From Hysterangium stoloniferum (lineage: Eukaryota; Basidiomycota; Agaricomycetes; Hysterangiales; Hysterangiaceae): 64,000 bases of DNA. How positions within the stretch are numbered: position 1 is the first letter of the stretch; each line of letters opens with the position of its first letter. Shown here one piece after another: positions 43,442 to 53,283 of this stretch. The notes beneath the pieces were generated by a model that was given only the letters and a program-made list of their open reading frames with translations, had not been told where the DNA came from and ran no database searches. A program made the translations under genes and the position numbers. The stretch lies in NCBI GenBank assembly GCA_015178975.1, contig WHVD01000152.1, positions 1 through 64,000 on the forward strand, written 5' to 3'.

Positions 43442-44042
43442 GACACGTCAATATCCACCAAGAATTTAACTTAAAAAGAACTAAGTAATTGGACTCGCAG
43501 TTGTAACACCGCCTTGCTCAACAGGGTTACCGTGATATTGCAAGGAAGGTAAAAACAAAGGCCCACTGAAGAGCACAATGCCAACAGTTCAAGTTCAATG
43601 TATCTAAAAGACCGTGTTAAAAAGGGAAAATGACGTGGCACAGACCCAGATGATACTGTGAAGTGCTTGAGGTGTGAGGGAAGAGTGTGACTGGAGAGAG
43701 AGGTGACAGGGTGTGACAGGGTGAGTCACAAGGGTGATAAAAATGAAGTTGCCCAAAAAAGGGAAATTGAGCGACGACAAGCGATTTGGAGCGTGGGAAT
43801 ATATTTCCTTTTATGGACTCGGGCGCCTAAATGGGCGAAAAATGCGCACAATCACAGGTGTGAGATGTGAGTTGAAAAAGCGACCAAATCAGGCCAAAAT
43901 CCAAGGAGATATAACCAAAATAAAATCCAAACGCAATGTAGAGTGTTTTGGACAAGTAGAAGTTGTCAGAAAAGATGTGCAAAGTGATGGATTGCGCAGA
44001 TGACAACTGGATGTACCGGTTTAGAAGCCGGGGCCCATAACC

Positions 44043-44335
44043 TGTTGAAACAGTTGAATAACTCTTGACAAACACCCTGTGAGTGTGAGGAAAGTAAACA
44101 CTTAATGTATTCAACTGTGAAATAACTACATACCTGTGAGTGTGAGGAAAGTAAACACTAAGGAGACTTTCCCACACCCACAGCGGAGTATACTACAGGG
44201 TGCTTACCTAAGCACCTACACATCAGTTACCTTACTAGGTAACTCACTCAATACTGCACCTACAGTGCTGGGAAAAATACTACAAATATCAGAAAAATAT
44301 AGGGAACATCATAGACTATGTAAGAGCTGTAATAT
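44043..44335 (-). repeat. F1 5' LTR, truncated
   Basis: Matches the F LTR except that its outermost 12 nt are missing. At 44336 it passes directly into the T-arm region of the H LTR tRNA-like sequence. Primer-binding site at 44029-44042. Confidence 0.88.
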
Positions 44336-44800
44336 GTTCAATCCCCAGTCTGGCTATTCATTTTCTACATTACTCATGTTTTCTAACATGGTAGCAACTC
44401 CAAGGTTAACTTGGTTTGGCTGTATTTGTGTGTTTGGTATAGTGGACAAGTCTGGACGAAAAAGAGCCAGAGAGGACCTATACTGGCATGTGATATAGTT
44501 AATACCCAAGATCGAACCTGGAGTGTAGAATGAACAATGCTGGCATTAAGGGGGTGTGTTAGATTATATAATACCAACCATTGTTCCAACTGGGACCATA
44601 TGGTGTACAGCTCTGAGTTCAGTGTGTATATGATCTAATAGGAATGGCGCTTAGGGTTATATCCTTAAGTACAGTGTAAGACCAAACCTACCCAAGGTCA
44701 GATGGTGTAGTGGTTAACACCTTCGTTATGTAATCGAGAGATCCTGGGTTCAATCCCCAGTCTGGCTATTCATTTTCTACATTACTCATGTTTTCTAACA
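44336..44800 (+). mobile_element. H: second TRIM family with tRNA-like LTR (5' LTR truncated)
   Basis: A 3' LTR of 244 bp (44557-44800, TGTTAGATTA...TTCTAACA) and a 5' LTR tail (44336-44388) that repeats the last 53 bp of it. Between them is a 168-nt non-coding interior starting TGGTAGCAACTCC (a conventional tRNA 3'-end primer-binding site) and ending in the purine tract AAGGGGGTG. It has no coding capacity and unrelated sequence to family T. Its right end carries the TTTGA that pairs with the left end of F1. Confidence 0.8.
44696..44767 (+). other. tRNA-like sequence in the H LTR
   Basis: 72 nt with an acceptor stem (GGTCAGA/TCTGGCT), D stem (GGTG/CACC) and perfect T stem (CTGGG/CCCAG around TTCAATC). 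The anticodon arm is poor. It lies at LTR offset 140-211, nearly the same as in family T (155-228). Confidence 0.72.
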
Positions 44801-46532
44801 TTTGACATATACTCCCCCCCTTTGTCATCCTGCAGAGCTTTGACCTTGCAACCCAGAAGATTCTCAGCATAAGCTTTGTATCTCCTGAATGCTTCAAATG
44901 CATCACTCTTCCGTTTCAAGAACAAAACAGCTCGCAACTTGGTGCAATCATCAATAAAGGTTATCCAGTAGTGGTAACCCTCAGTTGTTTGCACAGGAAG
45001 TGGTCCATGTAGATCACTATGAATAAGTTCAAGTGGTGTCTGAGAATGACTTGGTGAGATAGGGAATGGACTAGCAGTCATTTTGCCAGCAAGGCAAGGT
45101 TCACAGATAGGATCAGGTTGTTCCTTTGAGTCAAGGTTTAAGCCAACCACCAATCCTTCTCTGATCATCTTCTGGACATCAGCATAGCTGTGGTGTCCAA
45201 GACGGCGATGCCAGAGATTGATATCAAAGGGAAGGGTGGAGACAGCACCAGCTTGCTCAATAATAGGTGCAGTGACACCATTGAGGATACCTGCATTCTG
45301 TGCAGTAACTCTGGCTGTAAACATAGTCTGTCCAGAGTGTTTGAAATGCATTGTTGTTCGATCAATGTGTATGAGTAGTCCTTTGTGCCTTGTCAGATAA
45401 AGACAAGACAGTAGGTTACTGCGCAGTTGTGGTACATGCAAAACTCTTGTAAGCTCCACAGATCGCGATTTCCTTCCATTTATAACTGGGTTGAATACCA
45501 CAGAACCAACTCCTGCAGAGTAGATAACAGTGTGATCTGCTAACTTGATTGGACACATAATGGTGTGTAGTTACGCAGCCAATGACTATGAGGAGTCATA
45601 TGACTACTAGCACCTGTATCAGCAAGCCAATCATAGTCAGAACCATTCTGCAGGGTGGAGGAATCGGATGAGGAGAAAGCAAGTGCATTTCCAGTATATT
45701 CAACATTGTTCTGAGACATTGTCTTCTGAGGCCTATTTGGCTTCTTCTTCCCTTTAGCACAATTGGTAAGGACACTCTCCTGTGCTTCCTGCTGCTTCTT
45801 GATGAAGCGATGACACTTGTCCATTGTATGGTTGGTCATGGAGCAGAAAGTACATTTGAGAAATGCAGTGGATGCATTGCCCTTTACAGTAAGTGCAGAT
45901 GCAACTGCAGGAGCTTGTGAAGCCCGATGACGGCGTTGTGACTCTTCTGTGACAAAAGCTTGTTGGATAGTAGCCTTGTCCAGCTTGTCCATCAGAAGGA
46001 GAGAAGAGGCAAAGTTGTCAAACTGCTCAGGAAGTGCCCTGATCATTGCCATTGATGCAAGTTCCTCATCAAGTTTGGCAAGATCAAAATTCAATGGGCG
46101 CAGATCCTGGATGGCACGGATGGCTAGATCCACCCGATTCATCAGAGTTTGCAAATTCTCATTCTCTTCCTTTCTGATGGAGAAGAGATCATCATACGCA
46201 TTGAAGCGCATGCCAGGGCGCTTCTGCAAGTGTACATCACACAGACTGGTCCACATCTTGACCGGATCACCCTCAATCCCTTTAAGATGAATCTTTTGAT
46301 CATCCTCAACACTCAAGTACATCCAACCTGCTGCTTTGTCTAACTTGAGAGCCCAAGCATCAAATGCAGTTTGCTGAGCCTCTGTGGGAGATGAGGATAG
46401 TGCAGGTGCAATGGAGGTGGCCTCAACAATGCGCCAGACACCCTGGGCACGAAGCCAAGCCTGCATCTCACCAGACCAGGTGTTGTAGTTATGAGAGTTG
46501 AGTTTAGGGAATTGGGGGATGGAAGATGACAT
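44801..46532 (-). pseudogene. G1 Gag, protease and integrase N-terminal part
   Basis: Starts MSSSIPQFPKLNSHNYNTW at 46532; an in-frame ATG also lies at 46559. UBN2-like Gag, zinc knuckle CTFCSMTNHTMDKC (near 45850), protease DWLADTGASSHM (near 45610), then a frameshift near 45555 between NYTP and PIKLADH. Integrase zinc region LWHRRLGHHSYADVQ...CEPCLAGKM and core HSDLHGPLP, FIDDCTKL, DDKGGEYMS end at the F1-H insertion. The frameshift and the insertion both disable it. Confidence 0.88.
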
Positions 46533-46760
46533 TGTAGTATACACAGAGCAAACTCGCAAAGAAGTTCAGAAAAAAGGTATTTAACTCGAGGTCCAGACGG
46601 TAGTCTCGAGGGAAACTCAGCCTTAGTGGCGTACAAGTTCCTCCCTACTAGCAACAGCAATAAGGCTGGGCCTGGCAGGGGAATATAAAAGTATAGGCTG
46701 AAACTTACTCAAAAGAAGCGAGTTTGCAAAACGTTATACTGTACTAGAGCGCTTAGAGCG

Positions 46761-46774
46761 CGGGGCCCATAACC
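46761..46774 (-). other. G1 primer-binding site (half-tRNA type)
   Basis: GGTTATGGGCCCCG on the minus strand directly inside the 5' LTR. Its complement CGGGGCCCATAACC contains the CAT anticodon followed by AACC, as in the anticodon arm of initiator tRNA-Met. The same 14 nt occur in F and T. Confidence 0.7.
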
Positions 46775-47123
46775 TGTTAAAAGTGACCTGTGACTTACTG
46801 TGACACGTGACACACACAAGTCTGAGGAAAGTTGTTACTATTCAGGTCACTAACTACAAGCTTATATATGTTATACATCAGTAGGCTTGTCAGCTGTCAT
46901 AAGTGACAGCTGGTTGACAGCTGGTTGACAGCTGTCATAAGTGACAGCTGATTGACAGCTTGAATGGAAACTGACAGCTGATTGACAGCTGGAATACAAA
47001 GTGACAGCTGATTGACAGCTGTCATGGGAAATGAACTGGGAATACCCTGGAACATGCTGGAAGCTTCTAGAAGGTTCTAGAAGGTTCCAGAAGGTTTTGG
47101 AGACAGTGGAGGCAGTTTTAACA
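46775..47123 (-). repeat. G1 5' LTR
   Basis: 349 bp with the heat-shock array at 47059-47093, the CAGCTG array and the TATA box. Duplication ATAGA follows at 47124. Confidence 0.92.
47059..47093. promoter_or_regulatory. Heat-shock-element array in G1 5' LTR
   Basis: Seven contiguous nGAAn/nTTCn pentamers about 190 bp upstream of the TATA box in element orientation. As the 5' LTR copy it would drive transcription of the element. Confidence 0.72.
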
Positions 47124-47339
47124 ATAGAATGTTGACATATCTACATAGCATGATAAGAAATGACGAGCATTCAGAGGCAGTCGTCGTGGTTCAACTTCAA
47201 CCGCTCTTTGTAGAAGCGGAGAATACGCACCACGATGGTGACAGACACCTCATAGCTGCTCCTCCCGCTCTCTTGTGTGCCGCCAAACGTGGCGCTGGGA
47301 TATAGGCAGTCCTGGCTGTACGACAGCGTGGCTTGGCGG

Positions 47340-48010
47340 GGTTGATGGCGGTGTAAACTGGGACTCTTTGTCTTGGTGGTGCGGCGGGATGGAGATGGAT
47401 GGACGATACAAGTACCGAGACAGGCGAGAATGCCGGAAGAGGGGGAGAGAGAGAGAGAGAGACATGGGGTGCGGTAGGGCATCGGTGCGTCCACCGCCGC
47501 GTCCTCGATCACGACGTGATGTCTTTCTTGGAGTGGAGATGGGCGATACGGGGGTACCGTGACTGGCGAGAATGCTGGAAGAGGGGGAGATGAGAGAGAT
47601 ATGGGGTGGGGCTGGCGGGCTGGCTGGCGGGTGCGGTAGGGCGCTGGTGCGTCCGCCGCCGCGTCCTCGATCACAACGTGGTGTCTGTCTTGGAGTGGAG
47701 ATGGGCGATACGGGGGTACCGTGACAGGCGAGAATGCCGGAAGAGGGAGAGAGAGAGAGAGAGAGATGGGCGAGAGATGGGCGATGCGAGTACCGTGACA
47801 GGCAGGCGGGAGAGATGGGGTGGGGCTGGGAGAGATGGGGTGGGGCTGGGGAAGTGCGGTAGGGCATCGGCATCGGTGCGACTTATTTCTGTAGGTAGTG
47901 ACTTACTCGGTAGGTTTCAGGTTTTGTTATTGTATCCACCACCGCGTCCTCGATCACGATGTGGTGTCTCTCTTGGAGTGGAGATGAGCGATACGGGGGT
48001 ACCGTGACTG
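47340..48010. repeat. Tandem repeat region in element Y (unit roughly 150-170 bp)
   Basis: About four imperfect copies containing CGCGTCCTCGATCACGACGTG, CTTGGAGTGGAGATGGGCGA and GTGACNGGCGAGAATGC, with GA microsatellites between. The minus strand is open in more than one frame (RHHVVIEDAA...DAPxPYRT), so it could be a repetitive exon or a satellite. I do not call a gene. Confidence 0.6.
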
Positions 48011-48019
48011 GCGAGAATA

Positions 48020-49353
48020 GCCAGGTGACCTTGACAACGCGAGGTCACCAGCGTCCACCAGAGCGCCGCTGGGCGGACCACCACCTTATCACTCGCCGCA
48101 AACAGTTGTCTCCGAAGATTGAACTTTGTCAGCTAGTGTAGAGGGTGGCTAGGGGAAACGGGATAGTAACGGTTTCGAGCCGACGAGAGCTCTCATCAGG
48201 GGGATACCGCTACCCCAACCGTTTCGCCCATCCAGAATTACTGATTAGGAGTCTACTACTGAGCCTGGTCCAAAGGGAGTGATAAGATAGTCGATTCGTG
48301 CCGACCTACGCGTGCATCGAACTCTGAGAATCTTGGTGACCCAGTGGTGGGTAGTATACGGTTGGGAGCGTGTACCGAGGCCAGCAGGTTTCCCTGCTGG
48401 ATCGGATTTGTCGATGTCCATACAGCAAGACGATGGTGGAATCGAGAATGCCACGTTCTGAACCGTACCAAGCCAGACCAGAGAAGCCGCGTTACATGGA
48501 ATGAAGATGGATGGATGTGCGAAGACATGCTGAGTCAATCGGGCGCTTCAAAGTGGTCGAGGTTGTGGGGGTGGTTTGAACCATTACGTAAGCAATTTCG
48601 CTGAGAGTGACATGACGAGGAGCAACTGCCCGTGCAAACTTGCACTAGATTAATCAATTTTTTGTATAGAAATATATATATATTTGTTGGTTATAAATTA
48701 TAATTTTTTTGAAGAACCATTTGGAAGTGTGCCACCCGGATGTGTAAATCTACGGTAAATCCACGGTAAATCTACCTGTAAATCTCGCTAAGCGCTCACT
48801 TACCTCCTATCTTACCTGCTCTTACCACTGTAAATCTAGCCAAAATGAAAACAGATGGCTATATAAAAAATCAAGGAGCATGCCGTGCTCTCCCAGAAAT
48901 GGGACTCATGTAATTTATATTGGTAATTTGAATATGGCAGGGTCTATACGTCCCATAAATGATATAACAAAACTCATCGCCGCCCCCCCCCCTACCCAAT
49001 GAAAAAGAATTCGCTAGAAAAAATAGTTTTTTGGTGGTGCAAATGGAAATAATTATTTATTTATTTATATATATAAAATAAAATAAATCGCACTGCGACT
49101 TTGTTGGTGGTGCTATCTTACTACGACAAAAGAAAGAGAGAGGAGTGTGTGTGTGCGTGCGTGCGAGCGCGGAACCCGCGTGAGTGAGCGGCGGTGTAGA
49201 AGTGAGTGAGTTGCCAAAGGTCCCCTAAAGCCGGGTCCCCGGATGTCGCTGCCGTGCGGCGGGGCGCGGCCGTCGTGCCGGCGCGATGCCGCAATTTACG
49301 GGGGTCGACGAGATTTACGCCGCGTGATGGGTAAATCTGGACAAATATAGTGA
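48020..49353. other. Right part of element Y without a confident gene
   Basis: No ORF with recognisable domains. Notable are repeated GTAAATC(T/C) motifs at 48745-48835 and their inverse at 49294 and 49311, an AT-rich zone at 48660-48720, and a GC-rich end (49240-49330). The motif is part of the terminal repeat, so these look like subterminal repeats. Confidence 0.5.
49330..49340 (-). repeat. Right terminal inverted repeat of element Y
   Basis: GGTAAATCTGG, exact inverse of 31118-31128, 13 bp from the right edge. Confidence 0.7.
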
Positions 49354-49359
49354 CTTACT

Positions 49360-49472
49360 AGGTAACTCACTCAATACTACACCTACAGTGCTGGGAAAAA
49401 TACTACAAATATCAGAAAAATATAGAGAACATCATAGACTATGTAAGAGCTGTAATATCATACTCTAACACA
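49360..49472 (-). repeat. F solo LTR, right part
   Basis: Continues the LTR begun at 30975 (AGGTAACTCACTC...CTCTAACA), followed by the CAAAT duplication. Confidence 0.85.
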
Positions 49473-49477
49473 AATTC

Positions 49478-49904
49478 AGTAATAATAAAACAAAACTAGC
49501 AAAACATAAAATGGGATAAGTAAACACCAAATTTGGTGTTAGAAACGGGATAGAACAGAGTGGAGTCCGAATCATGACAAATCATAAACCATAATGGGAA
49601 ACGGAGCGGGAGTGGAGTCCGAATCATGACAGATCATTTGACTAAAATGGGAATGAGGCTCAGTTAAAGGGATGATGGATTTTCCAAGTGGGGTCCAGTG
49701 ACTGATGTATGGGACAAGGTCAGACATAGACAGGGAGTCCAGCAGGTATTCCGGTGACTGATACATGACGTAACAAAGTCAAATGTGGACAAGTCTGACG
49801 TATGGAGTCTGGTGAGAATTCTGGTAAACTGACAATTGGTGTATATAGGGCATGGATGCATATAAGTTAGTGCCTGGAGTCTAGCGGAAATTCCAGTCGT
49901 AACA
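49478..49904 (-). repeat. Element A solo LTR, right part
   Basis: Continues the LTR begun at 30572 and ends CGTAACA. It is strongly CpG-depleted. Right flank TGCTG lies in the F4 gag sequence. Confidence 0.82.
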
Positions 49905-50814
49905 TGCTGTGTAAGTCCAAGAGAGTGCCATATGATACCAGCTGCTTTATTGGAGTGTTCCAACCAGGCAGACTGTAAACTAGTATCACTAGGTTGTTTT
50001 TCTTTGTCAGTGGCAATAGAGAGATAGTTCTCCATATACAAAAAACCAATTATATCATGTCTCCAATCCTCATAATTATTTTCTCCCAATATAACACTAC
50101 ATTTGTAAGTATCACTGGATGCCATGACATATCAATATCCACCAAGAATTTAACTTAAAAAGAACTAAGTAATTGGACAAGCAGTTGTAACACCGCTTTG
50201 CTCAACAGGGTTACCGTGATATTGCAAGGAAGGTAAAAAAAAGGCCCACTGAAGAGCACAGTGCCAACAGTTCAAGTTCAATGTATCTAAAAGACCATAT
50301 TAAAAGGTAAAATGATATGGCACAGACCCAAATGATACTGTGAAGCACTTGAGGTGTGAGGGAAGAGTGTGACTGGAGAGAAAGAGGTGACAGGGTATGA
50401 TAGGATGAGTCACAAAGGTGATGAAAATGAAATTGCCTAAAAAAAAAAAAGCAAAATTGAGCAACGACAAGTGATTTAGAGGGTGGGAATATATTTCCTT
50501 TTATGGACTCGGGTGCCTAAATGGGCGAAAAATGCGCACAATCACATATGTAAGTCCAAAAAGTGGCCAAATCACAAAATCCAAGGAGATATAACCAAAA
50601 TAAAATCCAAATACAATGTAAAGTGTTTTGGACCAATAGAAGTTGTCGGAAAAGATGTGCAAAGTGATGGATTGTATGAATGACAACTGGATGCACCGGT
50701 TTAGAAGCCAGGGCCCATGACCTGTTGAAACAGTTGAATAACTCTTGACAAACACCCTGTGAGTGTGAGGAAAGTAAATACTAAGGAGACTTTCCCACAC
50801 CCATAGCAGAGTAT
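49905..50814 (-). pseudogene. F4: decayed F element fragment (gag start, leader, LTR part)
   Basis: Minus-strand MASSDTYKCSVILGENNYE at 50125 runs about 70 codons to the A solo LTR. The leader (50126-50708), a mutated primer-binding site, and the first 92 bp of the LTR (50723-50814) follow. Relative to F2, many CpG sites are TpG, CpA or TpA, marking an old copy. Confidence 0.8.
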
Positions 50815-51098
50815 TGTGAAGGGTATGCATATATCTGTTAAGATTGACAGCTGTTATGGGAAATGAACTGGAAATACTCTGGAACATGCTGGAAGCTTCT
50901 AGAAGGTTCCAGAAGGTCTTGGAGACAGTGGAGGCAGTTTTAACAATATCATGATCAGACTGTTGAATATTAGATACATTATAGGTCATAGATGGGCTTC
51001 AACTATCTACACAATCATAGTTTCGAACTGTGCCAGTCGAAACTCCACTTATATCTCCATCAGTGCAGACAACATCCACGCTACTCTATCATTTGTGA
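50815..51098. repeat. Mosaic of LTR fragments, including a short G solo LTR
   Basis: TGTGAAGGGTATGCATAT (B-type LTR start), then an internally deleted G LTR at 50836-50945 with an exact duplication ATATC (50831-50835, 50946-50950) and a five-unit heat-shock array, then about 100 bp like the C LTR in inverse orientation (50990-51090). Confidence 0.65.
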
Positions 51099-51285
51099 CT
51101 GGAAATACTCTGGAACATGCTGGAAGCTTCTAGAAGGTTCTAGAAGGTTCCAGAAGGTCTTGGAGACAGTGGAGGCAGTTTTAACAGACCCCCCTGATCT
51201 CACATGTCTCCAAAGAAAAAAAAAGAGAGAGAGACAGAGAGAGAGACTTTGCTAAACTACAGAGAGTAAGAAAGAAAACAAGAAA

Positions 51286-53283
51286 CTAAGTCCTTATACC
51301 CATTCCATCACGGCAAAATTGAACCTTGGGAGTAGATAGAGGCTTGGTTAGAATATCTGCAATTTGTTCTGCAGTAGGAACATAGGAAGGAGCAATACAC
51401 TTGGCATTTACAGCATCCCTAAGCCAATAGTAGCGCAGGTCAAGATGTTTCATCCTTCCATGATGCTCAGGGTTCTTAGCAACACTGATGGCAGACTGGT
51501 TGTCAATGTGTAGAGTGGAGGGTTGATCAACTTGGTAGCCAAATTCACCTAGGATTTGCCGCATCCAGGCAATCTCCTTGCCAGCTTCTACAGCAGAGAC
51601 AAATTCTGCTTCAGTTGTAGAAAGTGTGACAATACTTTGCAGTTTACTACTCCAGCCAATAGCACCTCCAGCCATCATAGTTACATAACCACCAGTGGAT
51701 CTTCCAGAATCAATACAATCACCATGAGCAGCATCAGTGTATGTGGTGAATAATTCAGAGCCACATTTACCAGAGTAATGCAACTTGTAATCCAGTGTAC
51801 CTTTTAGGTATCTGAACAAGTGCTTCACTGCTGTCCAATGCTTTGGTCCAGGATTGCAATTAAAACGTGCCAAGTAGGACACAGTATAAGCAATATCTGG
51901 ACGGGTCATAGTAGCCAAGTATTGTAAAGACCCAACAGCACTGAGATAAGGAACACTACGCATGAAATCCACCTCTGCAGCATTCTCAGGACCCATTTCT
52001 TTGGAAAGAGATGTACCAGGTGTCATAGGTGTGAGAACTGGATGACAGTCAGACATGTTATAACGCTCAAGCATGTTGAGAATAAATTGTCGCTGATCAA
52101 GAGTAAGGAGACGCTTAGAGCGATCTCTGCCAACTCCTACACCAAGTAAATAAACAGTGGATCCAAGATCACGGCATTTGAAATGCAGGGACAATTGCTT
52201 GACAGCTTTGTCAATGGCAAGAGTGGACTTGGATGCAAATGTAATATCATCAATGTAAATGGGTACAAAGATCTTCACCGCTCCATTTGAATAAATGTAA
52301 ACAGAGGTATCAGATTCAATTCGTTTGAACTCCATTTCAGTAAGTGCACCATGTAACTTGATGTTCCATTGACGAGATCCCTGCTTGAGACCATAAAGTG
52401 ATTTCAAGAGTCTGAGAACCTTATTAGGACCTCCTTGATGGAAGCCTTCAGGTTGTCTCATATAGATTGTCTCATCAAGGTCACCATGGGTGAAAGCAGC
52501 AGAAATGTCAACAGAGCGCAAGTCCATGTCTTCAATGGCAGCTAGGGCCAGAATCAAACGCAGAGTGGCAGGTCTAAAAGTAGGTGCAAACACTTCATTG
52601 TAGTCAATGCCAGGACGTTGTGAGTATCCTTTGGCAACAAGACGAGCTTTATAACGCTCAATGGTGCCATCTGCATTGTGTTTGACTTTAAACACCCAAC
52701 CCGAACCAATTGCCTTTGCACCAACTGGGAGGTCAACAAGTTCCCATGTCTTGTTTTCTACCAGTGTATTGTACTCTGCATAGATAGCTTCTTGCCATTT
52801 ATCTGCATCATCACCTTTCATAGCCTGCTTGTAGTTTTGTGGATCAGCAGTTGAAGCTGTTCCAACAAACTGTACTTCCTCATAATCAATGTCCTCATCA
52901 TCATCCTCAGCTAGAGCTGGAGCTGGTTGTACCTTCCACCATTCACCCGGTTGCTTTGAAACACGCTGAGAGCGACGAAGTGGTGGTTCTGGTGCAGGTG
53001 GAGGAGGCAGTTGAATGGGTTCTTCAACCCCAAGAGGAGGCAAAGGTGGTTCAGGAAGTGCAGGAACATGAGCAGGAGGTATAGGAATATGAGCAGGAGG
53101 TGCAGGAATATGAGTAAGAGGAACAGAAATATCATTATCCCCCTGTACTTCTGGCACAAATGAAGAAATGTTAGAGTGTGATGTATTTGGGACAAGCCTG
53201 ATATTAGGCATTGGTCCAGTAGTAGATAGACCAGGAAAGTGGCGTTCATCAAATACAGCCCGTTCAGAGATGATAAACTTCTT
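51286..53283 (-). pseudogene. G2 Pol remnant: hinge, RT, RNase H
   Basis: Open frame with MPNIRLVPNT, the Pro-rich hinge, RT catalytic YIDDITFASKS and RNase H, nearly identical to G1. It has no integrase or protease because of the deletion at 53284. Confidence 0.88.

Larger units (their letters stand above)
38871..44335 (-). mobile_element. Copia-type element F1 (5' LTR truncated, fused to H)
   Basis: 3' LTR 38871-39175, ORF 43441-39197, leader, primer-binding site GGTTATGGGCCCCGG, 5' LTR 44043-44335 lacking its first 12 nt. Left duplication TTTGA at 38866-38870; the matching TTTGA is at 44801-44805, beyond the H element. The protein equals that of F2 residue for residue as far as I can compare. 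It was thus very recently active. Confidence 0.9.
36014..47123 (-). mobile_element. Copia-type LTR retrotransposon G1 (full-length, interrupted)
   Basis: Two 349-bp LTRs (36014-36362, 46775-47123), exact duplication ATAGA (36009-36013, 47124-47128), primer-binding site GGTTATGGGCCCCG next to the 5' LTR, purine tract AGGGGGGTC next to the 3' LTR. Domain order gag, protease, integrase, RT, RNase H is copia. The F1-H chimera interrupts the integrase (38871-44800, duplication TTTGA). It sits inside element Y. Confidence 0.92.
31111..49353. mobile_element. Tyrosine-recombinase element 'Y' (candidate Crypton/Starship-like transposon)
   Basis: It interrupts an F solo LTR that rejoins precisely when it is removed. 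Direct repeat CTTACT at 31105-31110 and 49354-49359; 11-bp inverted repeat CCAGATTTACC at 31118-31128 and 49330-49340, both followed inward by GC-rich sequence with GCGGCG. Without the G1 passenger (11.1 kb) it is about 7.1 kb. It carries an intron-bearing tyrosine recombinase (32361-34805) about 1.25 kb from the left end, a second gene-like segment (35361-35997), and a tandem-repeat region. No DDE transposase is seen. Whether the recombinase moved it is inferred. Confidence 0.7.

Noticed and set aside
47171..47873. Overlapping minus-strand ORFs as separate genes
   Set aside because: They arise from the tandem repeat and are open in two frames; kept only as a possible repetitive exon.
49140..49340. 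GC-rich segment as ribosomal DNA or a CpG-island promoter
   Set aside because: No rRNA similarity recognised; it mirrors the GC-rich left end of element Y and is better explained as a terminal region.
50501..50989. 162-residue minus ORF as a gene
   Set aside because: Composed of F leader and LTR fragments, with no homology of its own.
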